DNA of 64,000 nt, taken from contig NZ_BAEN01000035.1 of NCBI RefSeq assembly GCF_000314975.1, positions 124,001-188,000 on the forward strand. Reading direction: 5' to 3'. Numbering within the stretch: the stretch's first letter is position 1; each line of letters starts with the position of its first letter. This DNA is from Aliiglaciecola lipolytica E3 (GTDB lineage: Bacteria > Pseudomonadota > Gammaproteobacteria > Enterobacterales > Alteromonadaceae). The translations under genes and the position numbers were made by a program. This document shows positions 25,154 to 34,119 of this stretch, piece after piece. The notes beneath the pieces were generated by a model that was not told the DNA's origin, searched no databases, and saw only the letters and a program-made list of their open reading frames with translations.

Positions 25154-27227
25154 ACTCATTTTACCTTTGGCCTGGAGGCTGTTTTTAGAAGATGCGCGCA
25201 TGGTTAATCACCGCGTATTGCAGGCCACACAGACCTTATTGATGGTGTTTATTGTCACGCTAACCTTAACCAGTGAATCGGTACAAAAACATCTTGAGCA
25301 TAATATGGCGAATTTATTGGGGGCTGATGCGGTGGTGACACACACCGGAGCGTTGAGCGCTGATGAATTTGACTATTTGCAACACACTAGTAGTGCACTA
25401 ATTTACACGGAAAGTTTAAAAACCACTTTGACTCATGCTGATAAATGGCAAAGAGTGACGCTAAAAGCAGTGGATGAGAGCTATCCACTACAAGGTCAGG
25501 TGCAGATTTCTAAAAGTCAAAGTGCGGTGGCCTTTAGCGCAGAAACTGCGCCCAATCCCGGTGAGATATGGCTAGACTCTCGCTTAGCCACCGGACTTGA
25601 GGTAGCGGTTAACGATAGATTGATTATTGCAGGTATTCCGCTGTTAATTTCACACATTGTCCATCACGAACCTGATCGACTAATGGAAGGGCACAATGTG
25701 GATATGCGCGCCTTAGTGCATCGGCATGACTTTATGCAGATGGGGTTTACTGACGATACCATTCAATATCGTTATTTGCTTAATGCTGATAAGCCGCAAA
25801 TTGATCAACTATTACGTTGGCAACAAAATCAGCTACCTAGTGCGGAAGTCCGTCACCGCCAAGGCTCGCATCCGTTGGCGCTATTTTGGCAACGTACCGA
25901 AAATTTTATGGGCTTGGCGTCAGTAATTTTACTGTTCATGGCAGCGATTGCGATTTATCAAATCTCGCAGATTCAGATCCGCAAAGAGCAGCACTTTACC
26001 GCGGTATGTATGAGCGTCGGGGCTTCCCGCTTTGAAGGGCTTAAAGTATCTATTTATAAGTGGCTGTTAAACATCGCCGTACTATTTCCGGTTGTGTTGG
26101 CGATAGCCACCTTATGTCATTGGACGATTGTGGATTGGTTATCCGCAACGTTGCACAATCTTACATGGCAGCCGAATTTCGCAACCGCTGCGCTTGCCTT
26201 TAGTGCTGGTGCGTTGATATTAGCGGTATTTCAGTTACCGGTTTGGTTGTCGCTGCAAAACGCTTCGGTAAAACAGTTGGTGTTAAACTTTCCTAATCAT
26301 CAGCGCGCTATTGTCTCCCTTGCCAGTGCAATCGCTGTATTGCTAGTGGTAACCGCAATTTATTCAGATAACGGTTTGTTAACCATTATGGTGTTAGGCT
26401 CAATGGTCGTTTGTGTGGCACTGATCGCGCTGGTTAGCTGGTTGAGTTTGACACTGGGGGAGAAGTTAACGCAACGATATTCAGGTTTAATTCCTTTTGC
26501 GACCTTTATGATGCGTCAGCGCATGCTGAGTAAATCAACCCAAATTATGGGCGTTGGCTTATGTGCATTTTTGTTACTGTTTACCTTAATGTTGCTACGA
26601 GATTTGGGCAACACTATGCACAATTATCAGCGACAGCACGATGGTAATTTGTTTGTTTCACATGCTAATAGTGAACAAATGCATGCAGTTGATGCATGGG
26701 CGCTGGAGCAGGGGGGGCAGATGCGGCAACGCAAGCCATTTATGTACGCCAAACTTATTCGCGTTAATCAGCAGTCACTGGAAGAGTTTGCCACTCGACC
26801 TAGTGAGAGTTTAGCCACATTAAAGCGCTCAATAAGAATGCATTGGACCGATGCGGTACCTACCAATAATCACGTGATTAATGGGCAATGGTGGGATTCT
26901 GAACCACAATACTGGCAGCAGATTTCGGTAGAGCAAGAAGTTATGACCGATATTGGCCTAAGTATGGGAGATGAGCTGATCTTTATGGTGGGTGAACAAG
27001 CGGTTGAATTTACCATTGTCGCCAGTCATGCCTATAAGCCGGGTGGGGGCTCAATTACCTTTTGGGTGCAAATGCCCAATACCGCTATCAAATACTTAAG
27101 CGCGCCCCATTACTTTATGGCCAGTATTGAAACCAATGAAGACAGCTTTGAAACGCTCGGCGAGCTTTGGCAACAACACCCAACCATTAAGAATGGTATC
27201 TATGCGCGAAATGATGGCGCGATTTGA
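25146..27227 (+). CDS. FtsX-like ABC permease, N-terminal part (gene frameshifted)
   Basis: 693 readable residues of a large permease starting at ATG 25146, inside the end of the ATPase gene. There is one N-terminal helix (LLMVFIVTLTLTSESV), a periplasmic domain (about 45-245), a block of helices with the FtsX pattern (about 255-400), further helices, then a second periplasmic domain. The frame closes at 27227, just where the last FtsX helix block should begin; that block is encoded one frame over (to 27627). Reading through with one base removed near 27180-27190 gives a continuous 826-residue protein of the LolC/YbbP type with two FtsX domains. It is either a real pseudogene or a base error in the sequence. 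Confidence 0.82.
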   Translation: MHKLILPLAWRLFLEDARMVNHRVLQATQTLLMVFIVTLTLTSESVQKHLEHNMANLLGADAVVTHTGALSADEFDYLQHTSSALIYTESLKTTLTHADKWQRVTLKAVDESYPLQGQVQISKSQSAVAFSAETAPNPGEIWLDSRLATGLEVAVNDRLIIAGIPLLISHIVHHEPDRLMEGHNVDMRALVHRHDFMQMGFTDDTIQYRYLLNADKPQIDQLLRWQQNQLPSAEVRHRQGSHPLALFWQRTENFMGLASVILLFMAAIAIYQISQIQIRKEQHFTAVCMSVGASRFEGLKVSIYKWLLNIAVLFPVVLAIATLCHWTIVDWLSATLHNLTWQPNFATAALAFSAGALILAVFQLPVWLSLQNASVKQLVLNFPNHQRAIVSLASAIAVLLVVTAIYSDNGLLTIMVLGSMVVCVALIALVSWLSLTLGEKLTQRYSGLIPFATFMMRQRMLSKSTQIMGVGLCAFLLLFTLMLLRDLGNTMHNYQRQHDGNLFVSHANSEQMHAVDAWALEQGGQMRQRKPFMYAKLIRVNQQSLEEFATRPSESLATLKRSIRMHWTDAVPTNNHVINGQWWDSEPQYWQQISVEQEVMTDIGLSMGDELIFMVGEQAVEFTIVASHAYKPGGGSITFWVQMPNTAIKYLSAPHYFMASIETNEDSFETLGELWQQHPTIKNGIYARNDGAI

Positions 27228-27627
27228 TAATACCTTATCCTTAGTCACGCAAATTATCAGCGGTTTTTCACTGATGATTATTTGCTTAGCCAGTATTGTG
27301 ATTGTGTCATCCGTATTGGCTTACGAGCGTCAAGAACGCAAGAAAAATAGTGTGATCATGAGTTTTGGTTTACCCAAGCGTACCTGTTTACACATTAACC
27401 TTATAGAGTGGACTATAACTGGCGGAATTGCCGCTACAGGAGCAATGGCTAGTACGTGGCTAGCCGGTATATTGATTTATCAATCGCAATTTTCGCTACC
27501 CTATACGCCTGACTTTATTTGGTTAGGTACAACTTTGTTAGTCATTATGTCGATTGTTATCATCATTGGTCATTTGGCCAGTCGCAACAGCTTAAATAGC
27601 TCTATTCGAGAACTATTAATGGAATAA
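27202..27627 (+). CDS. FtsX-like ABC permease, C-terminal part (other side of the frameshift)
   Basis: About 141 codons holding the final FtsX domain of the upstream permease: MMARFDNTLSLVTQIISGFS, a helix (LMIICLASIVIVSSVLAY), ERQERKKNSVIMSFGLPKR, then two more helices. The frame is open from 27127, and the residues just before 27202 (PLRMVS) also fit the family, placing the shift near 27180-27190. The ATG at 27202 has no good ribosome-binding site, so separate translation is doubtful unless coupled. A C-terminal FtsX block alone would not make a working permease. Confidence 0.7.
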   Translation: MREMMARFDNTLSLVTQIISGFSLMIICLASIVIVSSVLAYERQERKKNSVIMSFGLPKRTCLHINLIEWTITGGIAATGAMASTWLAGILIYQSQFSLPYTPDFIWLGTTLLVIMSIVIIIGHLASRNSLNSSIRELLME

Positions 27628-27668
27628 GAGCCGTCAGCCGAATAAAGTCTTTAGCTATACAAAAATGA

Positions 27669-27685
27669 TTTCACATTCGTTTCAC
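27669..27685 (+). promoter_or_regulatory. Putative OmpR-family operator, direct repeat
   Basis: TTTCACATTCGTTTCAC contains TTTCAC twice with an 11-base period, the spacing used by OmpR/PhoB-type regulators. It ends 65 bases before the PfpI-like start codon. A near copy stands at 31683-31699 before the convergent gene. The regulator encoded at 28918 is the natural candidate to bind it. Confidence 0.55.
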
Positions 27686-27750
27686 GCACTAAAGCATAAA
27701 GTAGCTCTGTACTAGGGTAAACAGGCCCTAACTAAACAAGGAGATACTTT

Positions 27751-28884
27751 ATGCGACTTTTTATTATCCAAGCATTAATGCTTATTACCCTTCTAAGTGC
27801 CAGCTTCACCCACGCACATGCTGCAGCACCCAATGGGGATCAAGATTTAACTGTACTAATGGTTGTTAGTGGCAACGGACAATCCAAAGGCGAAGTGCAG
27901 CCGGGCTATGAGTTTGATGAATTTGCCAAGGCCTATTTAGTATTTCAGGCACACAATATTGCCGTTGATGTGGCTAGCCCGAAAGGCGGGGCGGTTGAAG
28001 CTGATCAATTCGATCCGAATAAAGCTTTTAACGCGCAAGTGTTGGCCGATACTGAGATAATGACCAAACTCAATAATACCTTAGCGATCAGTACACTTAA
28101 TGCTAATGACTACGACGCTGTGTTTGTGGTTGGTGGCAAAGGCGCAATGTTTGACTTACCCAAAGATGCTGCGTTACAGCAAATCATTGCCGATGTGTAT
28201 GAGCAAAAAGGTGTAATTGCGGCCGTGTGTCATGGTCCTGCGGCGCTGGTGGATGTTGAGTTATCGAATGGCGAATACTTAGTCGCAGGAAAACGCGTAA
28301 ATGGTTTTACTAACAACGAAGAACAATTGTTTGGCAAGAAGTGGTTGCCTCACTTTGAGTTTTTACTCGAAGACAAATTAGGCGAGCGCGGTGGTGTTTT
28401 TCAGTCATCCGATATTATGCTAGAGCACGTGGCGGTAGATGGTCGTTTGGTGACGGGGCAAAATCCATCGTCTACCGTGGGTGTAGCGATTGCCATGCTA
28501 GAAACGATGGGCGTTTCTGTGCAACCGGTTGAGCGCTTTAGTGATGATTTAACCTTAGCTCGAGTAGCTGAGTTCTTAGGCGGTAACGATGCGGCGTTAA
28601 CACAAATGGCTGCAGATTCGGAGCGTTATCAGCTAGCATTGGCTGGCATGTATGGCTTCTACTATTTAAAGCAAGCTGATGGTGCTGAGCAGCAACAACA
28701 TGCGTTAGCACTGATGTTGGTTGCGCAAGACGCTATTAATAACCCGAATCTAGATATACAGATTGCTAAAACTCAACAACTGTTGGGTGATAATATAGCA
28801 AGTCAAAAGACGGTTGAGAAAATTTTAGTTCAACACCCAGATTTTGAGCCAGCCCAGCAGTTATTGAAGACCTTGGGTCAGTAA
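27751..28884 (+). CDS. Exported DJ-1/PfpI-family protein with helical C-terminal extension
   Basis: A 377-residue protein. A signal peptide (about 1-25, ending HAHAA) precedes a DJ-1/PfpI class I glutamine amidotransferase-like domain (about 30-255). The nucleophile elbow is AAVCHGPAAL with Cys about 160 followed by His, and the conserved Glu lies in GYEFDE (about 54). The C-terminal 110 residues are helical and TPR-like (YQLALAGMYGFYYL to FEPAQQLLKTL), not part of the usual fold. Relatives are glyoxalases, chaperone-like deglycases or proteases; which applies is unknown. An AAGGAG site precedes the ATG. It heads a cluster with the two-component genes and carries the putative operator. Confidence 0.85.
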   Translation: MRLFIIQALMLITLLSASFTHAHAAAPNGDQDLTVLMVVSGNGQSKGEVQPGYEFDEFAKAYLVFQAHNIAVDVASPKGGAVEADQFDPNKAFNAQVLADTEIMTKLNNTLAISTLNANDYDAVFVVGGKGAMFDLPKDAALQQIIADVYEQKGVIAAVCHGPAALVDVELSNGEYLVAGKRVNGFTNNEEQLFGKKWLPHFEFLLEDKLGERGGVFQSSDIMLEHVAVDGRLVTGQNPSSTVGVAIAMLETMGVSVQPVERFSDDLTLARVAEFLGGNDAALTQMAADSERYQLALAGMYGFYYLKQADGAEQQQHALALMLVAQDAINNPNLDIQIAKTQQLLGDNIASQKTVEKILVQHPDFEPAQQLLKTLGQ

Positions 28885-28917
28885 TATAGGACAGTTGATA
28901 TTACATAGGATTGCAGG

Positions 28918-29613
28918 ATGACAGAGTCAAACGGTTTACATGTACTTTTGGTCGAAGACGAGGCCAACATTGCCAAGAATATTGCCGAATACATGGAGCA
29001 TAAAGGTCATATTTTTGATTTTGCTACGCGCGGAGATCAAGGTTTAGACTTGGCGCTGGAATGCTTTTATGATTTAGTCATCCTCGATTTGAATTTGCCT
29101 GTCATGGATGGTTTAAAGGTGTGTCGTGCATTGCGCGAGAAGGCTGACCGTCATATTCCCATTTTAATGTTAACTGCCCGCGACAGTATAGATGACAAAG
29201 TCTCGGGTTTTCAGGTTGGCGCAGATGACTATTTAACTAAGCCGTTCTCACTACAAGAGCTGGAGGTGCGCTGCTTGGCGCTATCACGGCGGCATCGGTT
29301 GCAAACCAGTGATCAGTTGCGTTTAGGGCCCTTGGTGATCGACCGCAAACGCAAATCAGCAAGTCGCGATGGTGTTGCCTTGGCGGTAAGTTCCATGGGA
29401 TTTAAGATCTTAACCATACTCGCTGAAGCTTACCCGCAAGTAGTGAGTCGCTCGGAGCTTACGCAAAAATTATGGGGCGATGAGCCGACTGAATCAGATG
29501 CACTGCGCTCACATGTGTATCAACTACGCGCAGTTATCGACAAACCTTTTGCCACACCTTTAGTGAAAACCATATTTGGCGCGGGCTTTACTCTTGCGAT
29601 TGATGAAGATTGA
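28918..29613 (+). CDS. OmpR-family response regulator
   Basis: A 231-residue regulator. The receiver domain (about 8-122) shows VEDEA, the phosphorylated Asp in LVILDLNLPVMDG, LTARD and the Lys in DDYLTKPF. The winged-helix domain (about 133-230) shows LRLGPLVIDRKR, SRSELTQKLWG, SDALRSHVYQLRAVIDKP and TIFGAGFTL. It sits 33 bases after the PfpI-like gene and 26 before its kinase. The direct-repeat sites at 27669 and 31683 are candidate targets, which would give positive or negative feedback on its own operon. Confidence 0.92.
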   Translation: MTESNGLHVLLVEDEANIAKNIAEYMEHKGHIFDFATRGDQGLDLALECFYDLVILDLNLPVMDGLKVCRALREKADRHIPILMLTARDSIDDKVSGFQVGADDYLTKPFSLQELEVRCLALSRRHRLQTSDQLRLGPLVIDRKRKSASRDGVALAVSSMGFKILTILAEAYPQVVSRSELTQKLWGDEPTESDALRSHVYQLRAVIDKPFATPLVKTIFGAGFTLAIDED

Positions 29614-29639
29614 AAAATTGAAGAACAGGTAGTGTTAAA

Positions 29640-30908
29640 ATGACGCAAGCAACTACGAAGTTTCACAGTTTAAGCAGCCGTATTATCTGGCGGTTTTGCT
29701 TGTTTACGCTGTTTATCTCAGCCATATATGCTTTAATTTCGTTATCTCTGATGTACAACTTAGAAGATTCCTTTATTGAGCGCGGCGTAAAGCAAGAAGC
29801 AGATTATTTGTCCCAGTCATATGCGACGACTGGCAACTGGCCCGCACCGAGAAACGCTCGTATGCAGTTGGCATTTTCAGTCGATGAATTACCAACTGAC
29901 ATTCGTGCTTTAGTGATTGAAGAGCCGCGGCGCAAAGAGTTTTTCGGCAATCACGGTTTGCATTATCATCTGTATCGTTTCAAAGATCATCCCAACACAT
30001 TTTTAGTCGCTGAAGTGAGCGAGCAGTTATTAGTTCGGCCTATTCGCGGTGGTATTATCCAATTTTTAGTGGGCAGTGGCGTTATAGTTACCGTTATTGC
30101 GTGTTTAATTGCTTGGTTGATTGGAAGACGCACTGCGCGACCGTTAAGTCAACTTGCCAGCTTGGTGGACGGGGTTGCGTTAGATACCTTACCGAGAAAC
30201 TTTGCCAATGACTTTCCGAAAAATGAGGTGGGGATTTTGGCTAATGCCCTTGATCACACATTGGAGCGGATTGCCTCTGCGATGGAACGTGAACGCAGTT
30301 TTACCCGTGATGTTAGTCATGAATTACGTACTCCGCTAGCGGTGATTAAAAATGCCGTTGAAGTTGCTCAGCTCAATGCTAGCAAAGCTGAAAACCAACC
30401 TCTGCAGCGTATTTATCAGGCTGCTGAGCAAATGGAGAAAACAGTTCAAACCTTATTGGTGCTCGCCAGAGAAGAGTACAGTGTGTTAAATGCGCAGCAA
30501 ATAGACTTATTGCCGATTTTAGAGCGCGCAATCTTAGACAACCACTTACTTCTCGAAAATAAAGCGATTGAAGTGGAGATTGATGATAGCTGTAAAGTTC
30601 AAGTGTTAGCCGAACCTAACGTATTAAAGGTGATTTTGGACAACATCATTGGTAACGCGTTTAAATATACCCTTGAAGGTCAGGTAATGATTTCGTTTGC
30701 TGATCAGGTGTTACTGTTAAGCGATACCGGCCCGGGTATTCAAGCGAATATTTCTGCGACCGTGACCGATCGTGGTGTAAAAGGTGAGCAAAGTACGGGA
30801 TTAGGGTTTGGTTTATCGATCGTCAAACGCTTATGTGAGCATCAAGGCTGGCAACTTGAGGTGCGAAGCACCTCTGGTACAGAAGTGAGATTGCGTTTTA
30901 ACAGTTAA
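29640..30908 (+). CDS. QseC/PhoQ-like sensor histidine kinase
   Basis: A 422-residue membrane kinase with an N-terminal helix (about 16-36), a short periplasmic sensor (about 37-135), a second helix (about 137-160) and a HAMP-like linker (GRRTARPLSQL). The phospho-acceptor site is FTRDVSHELRTPLAVIKNAV. The ATPase domain has N box ILDNIIGNAFKYTL, SDTGPGI and GLGFGLSIVKRL. The periplasmic part is rich in basic and acidic residues but shows no known sensor fold. The last 11 bases overlap the end of the convergent gene. It pairs with the regulator 26 bases upstream. Confidence 0.9.
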   Translation: MTQATTKFHSLSSRIIWRFCLFTLFISAIYALISLSLMYNLEDSFIERGVKQEADYLSQSYATTGNWPAPRNARMQLAFSVDELPTDIRALVIEEPRRKEFFGNHGLHYHLYRFKDHPNTFLVAEVSEQLLVRPIRGGIIQFLVGSGVIVTVIACLIAWLIGRRTARPLSQLASLVDGVALDTLPRNFANDFPKNEVGILANALDHTLERIASAMERERSFTRDVSHELRTPLAVIKNAVEVAQLNASKAENQPLQRIYQAAEQMEKTVQTLLVLAREEYSVLNAQQIDLLPILERAILDNHLLLENKAIEVEIDDSCKVQVLAEPNVLKVILDNIIGNAFKYTLEGQVMISFADQVLLLSDTGPGIQANISATVTDRGVKGEQSTGLGFGLSIVKRLCEHQGWQLEVRSTSGTEVRLRFNS

Positions 30909-31632
30909 AAGTGCATGGACCAATATACTGATAATCGGAAAATACATCTGATGAGACTTCATCTATTTCGGTAAATAAAGCAAAGCTTCCTTGCATCTTA
31001 AGGTCGATACGTTGGGTTAATATCGCTTGGTCGATTTTTACGAACGCCATGTTGAGCGATAGGGTATCAATAGTCGCGGCAAACATGGGTGAGAAACTAT
31101 CGGTATTGGTTATCTCGATGTGCTCAATAAATTCGCCATGTTTGGCAAATGTGAGTGTTCCTTGCAGATGCTTTGATGCATCAGCCCCGAGCCTTTTTAA
31201 ATACACATTAAACGATGCTGATATATAGGCGCTATCTTCCGAGACCACTGCCAAGCTATCGGTTTGAATTAGTTCGCTTAAGCGCAGCGAAATATTTACC
31301 TCTGCATCTTGCTTACGCCGTTGAAAATCATCTTGTTCATCAGCGGTTGGCATGCGTTTATTGATTTCAATTAGTTGCCACTGCTGAGATAACTCTTGCT
31401 GCGGACTAAAGCGCTCAATGCTGCTGGTTACTTCGCCTTCTTCGTTTTCATAACGCTCCACTTGAAACGACCATTGACGCAGTTGCGTCGCCTCAAAACC
31501 AGTAATCGCTTTGGTGATAGTAGTTTGTAGCTCATTTACAGCCAAAACATGTGGCGATTCTGTCGCGGTTGTAGCAAGTGATACAGGAGTAAAGCTAGCG
31601 CATATAGTCCATAGCGAAACAAAAGATTTCAT
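30898..31632 (-). CDS. Exported protein of unknown function
   Basis: A 244-residue protein with a signal peptide (FVSLWTICASFTPVSLA) and no membrane helix afterwards. I do not recognise the family. The body is predicted beta-rich with charged segments (RWSFQVERYENEEGEVTS-like pattern, QVERYENEEGEV) and ends with two Cys (GPCTFNC). It is convergent with the sensor kinase and overlaps it by 11 bases. The direct-repeat motif 51 bases upstream of its start matches the one before the PfpI-like gene, so it is probably controlled by the same regulator and may act with that exported protein. Confidence 0.62.
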   Translation of the reverse strand: MKSFVSLWTICASFTPVSLATTATESPHVLAVNELQTTITKAITGFEATQLRQWSFQVERYENEEGEVTSSIERFSPQQELSQQWQLIEINKRMPTADEQDDFQRRKQDAEVNISLRLSELIQTDSLAVVSEDSAYISASFNVYLKRLGADASKHLQGTLTFAKHGEFIEHIEITNTDSFSPMFAATIDTLSLNMAFVKIDQAILTQRIDLKMQGSFALFTEIDEVSSDVFSDYQYIGPCTFNC

Positions 31633-31682
31633 GCATAATTCTCATACTGTTCAAAGTTATTTTGTATCTTGCTATGACGTGT

Positions 31683-31699
31683 GTGAAACCGATGTGAAG
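31683..31699 (-). promoter_or_regulatory. Putative OmpR-family operator, second copy
   Basis: On the minus strand the site reads CTTCACATCGGTTTCAC: two TTCAC half-sites with an 11-base period, identical to the site at 27669-27685 at 14 of 17 positions. It lies 51 bases upstream of the start codon of the exported unknown protein, pointing the same way relative to the gene as the first copy. Confidence 0.52.
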
Positions 31700-32334
31700 T
31701 GGCTATAGTAGGCAAAAACTACAGGCTTAACCTAACCGGCTGATCTGATGCGTTAAGATCTATAATCATATGTCCGCTGATTGCAGGAAACCGCAGTTTA
31801 ACTTCTCTGAGTGAAAGCTCAAATTATCGTTCGATGCCGACAATCCAATCCGTGCCAGTTATCTGCTCGGTGCCAAAAATCGACAGTCTTAGAACGCAGG
31901 CTGACTTGACTTGGTGATTCTAGCAAATTGCAGACGTTCTACGTTTTAACCTGCATTGCAAATTTGTGCGATAGGGATTGTAGACAATGGAAGGATTAGC
32001 TTTTCAAACCGTTTAAATATAAAGATCGCGCTAAAAGCGGATATCTTTGGGCGAAAATCTAGCACAGTCTCAGATAAGCATGTTTGAATACGAGCAACTT
32101 CATCATGATGAAAAAAACGCAACCTTCTGACTTGCTTTGCTTACATTGGTAAGCGCTTTTTCATTTAAAAACGGATGAGTAATAGAGGATAAGCTACCAA
32201 CTCTCATTCTCTAAGGGAAATAAGAGAAAAGTAAATATGGAAATTTTGAAGCAACATCTACTTCCATTTTATAAAAAATGAACTTTAATTATACCTATAC
32301 ATAGCTGTTTTTTATTCAAATGGAGAACGATCTT
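31700..32334. other. Intergenic 0.63 kb, no gene seen
   Basis: No protein-like open frame, RNA gene or clear repeat was found on either strand. Stop codons are frequent in all frames. The stretch separates the two-component cluster from the amidohydrolase gene and must contain the latter's promoter, which was not identified. Confidence 0.5.
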
Positions 32335-33261
32335 GTGAATTCTATTTTTGGTGCGTTTGCCCTGTTGTTTTTGCCTATATCGGTTTTTGCAAAGGCTTCT
32401 GGTTTACCAATAATCGACATGCACCTGCATAGTTATAACGACGAAACTTACTTTGTAGCTCCTGACCAATACGGAAAAGTAGCGCCACCAACAGCTGAAG
32501 CTCACTTTGAGCAAACCTATGAATCAATGCGACACCACAAAATTGTCTTGGGGGTTATCAGTGGTAGCTCGAAATCCGAAGAACTTTGGATATCTAAAGA
32601 CAAAGAGCACAGGCTGCTGCGTGGTGTTGGCTTTATCCCGTCAGAAGATTGGACGCCTCAAAAGTTTGAGCGACTTGTCAAAGATGGCAAAGTCGATATT
32701 TTTGGAGAGATAGGTGCTTTTTACGCCGGTAAAACACTGGCCGATCCGGTGTACGATCCATATCTAAAAATCTGTGAAGAAAATGGAATCCCTGTGGCTA
32801 TTCACACTGGTGGCGGGCCATCGCAGATAACGTATCGAGGATCACCAAACGCTCGCCTTGTATTGGGCAACCCACTTCTCATTGAGGATGTTCTTGTAAA
32901 ATATCCTAAACTTAAGGTGTACTTGATGCATGCTGGTGAAGTATTCCACAAAGAAGCGCTGCGGCTTATGGTTGCATACCCACAGGTCTACGCTGATCTC
33001 GGCGTTGTATTGTGGGTTCACCCAATGCCAATGCATTATGGTGAGGAGTTCTTAAAGAGAGCGAAGGAGTATGGCATTCTTAACCGAGTTATGTTCGGGA
33101 CGGATCAAATGGTCTGGCCTCATGCGATTGAAAAGTCTATAAAAAGACTAGAGTCATTTGATTTTCTAACTCAAGATGAGAAGCGTGGCATTCTTTATCA
33201 TAATGCCGCTCGCTTTCTGGAGCTTTCTCAAACTGAAATTGATGCCCATCATGCTCACTAA
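32335..33261 (+). CDS. Exported amidohydrolase-family protein (Amidohydro_2 type)
   Basis: A protein of about 308 residues with a signal peptide (NSIFGAFALLFLPISVFA) followed at once by the metal-binding DMHLHSY motif (HxH). Later conserved parts are GEIGAFY, VAIHTGGG, KVYLMHAG and the final Asp in MFGTDQMVWP, then a C-terminal ARFLELS. This is a TIM-barrel metal-dependent hydrolase or decarboxylase of the ACMSD-like group. I start at GTG 32335 because GGAG lies nine bases upstream; ATG 32320 lacks such a site. Substrate unknown. It stands alone between long non-coding stretches. Confidence 0.78.
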   Translation: MNSIFGAFALLFLPISVFAKASGLPIIDMHLHSYNDETYFVAPDQYGKVAPPTAEAHFEQTYESMRHHKIVLGVISGSSKSEELWISKDKEHRLLRGVGFIPSEDWTPQKFERLVKDGKVDIFGEIGAFYAGKTLADPVYDPYLKICEENGIPVAIHTGGGPSQITYRGSPNARLVLGNPLLIEDVLVKYPKLKVYLMHAGEVFHKEALRLMVAYPQVYADLGVVLWVHPMPMHYGEEFLKRAKEYGILNRVMFGTDQMVWPHAIEKSIKRLESFDFLTQDEKRGILYHNAARFLELSQTEIDAHHAH

Positions 33262-33473
33262 TCACTCATGTGATCTTTGTACCATTAGATTTTATTGCCC
33301 GTTCAGCAGAGCTGGTATCCAAACGAATTGTAAATCTCACGGTCTGATAGCAGAACTTCCCGTTGCATAAGTTGCTAACGACTGGCTGGGGTTCGCTATT
33401 CGCTGCTTCTCAGGCGCGGAAGGCTATAACTGTAAACCGTGAAATTAGACCTGAGTTATTAAAACTTAGTGCA

Positions 33474-33779
33474 CTATTCTTTTGTAGTTGGCTGCCCAAT
33501 GGGAACTTCATCTTTTTTGCAGATAGTATCAAACTCATCGCGATAGTAGCGCAAGTTCACGCAGGCTTCTTCGTATTGTAACTTTGCGGTTAATGCTTGT
33601 TGCGGATAATCCGTTTTTAACATGGTTTTGCGCAATCTTTCACAATCTTGATGTTGCTGTTTCACTTCCAAAATTTCTTCACATGGATTGTCATTGCTAG
33701 CACAGGATGACAATGCAATTAAACATATGCTGGTTCCAACTGTTTTTAGAATTGTTTGAATGGATTTGGATTGATACAT
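33474..33779 (-). CDS. Small lipoprotein
   Basis: A 101-residue protein with a lipoprotein signal: a basic start, a hydrophobic stretch (VGTSICLIALSSC) and lipobox LSSC, so the mature chain begins at Cys about 26. The rest is polar with four further Cys, which could form two disulfides in the periplasm. I do not recognise the family. The -strand start at 33779 is followed by no other gene, so it is monocistronic. Confidence 0.6.
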   Translation of the reverse strand: MYQSKSIQTILKTVGTSICLIALSSCASNDNPCEEILEVKQQHQDCERLRKTMLKTDYPQQALTAKLQYEEACVNLRYYRDEFDTICKKDEVPIGQPTTKE

Positions 33780-34119
33780 AGGATTCTCTCGGCTGATTCT
33801 GTTTAATCAGAAACTACTAGTTCTCATACCTTAGCTGAGAGCGCTATAAAAAGCTATTGATAAAATATTTTACCATTGCAATCTAATCGCAAGTGAGTCT
33901 TTAGAAACTCCCTACAAACAAATAGTCGACCTGCGGATCGCAGCTTCTCGTCCAGCCCCTTCAGGGAATAATTTATTGCGTGATGATAATTGAATGAAAT
34001 TTTGAAAATTACAGAATAAGAGTGATGACCCATTGTGGATGGAATGGTGTTATCAATCGAGTAAGGTGAATGCTGATCCCCCGTTTACAGGGTAGAGCCT
34101 GAAGTTGTGCAAAGAAAAG
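33780..34119. other. Intergenic 0.34 kb between lipoprotein gene and tRNA-Tyr
   Basis: No gene is seen. It should hold the lipoprotein promoter on the minus strand and the 3' end processing region of the tRNA transcript. No T-run terminator for the tRNA was found. Confidence 0.5.

Noticed and set aside
24020-31960. Possible shared intergenic repeat between 24020-24250 and 31730-31960 (both contain ATGTCCGCTG)
   Set aside because: Only a short common phrase is seen; the rest does not align by eye, so a repeat family is not supported.
33363-33581. 72-codon plus-strand frame overlapping the small lipoprotein gene
   Set aside because: The opposite frame encodes a clear lipoprotein signal and lipobox; this frame shows no motif.
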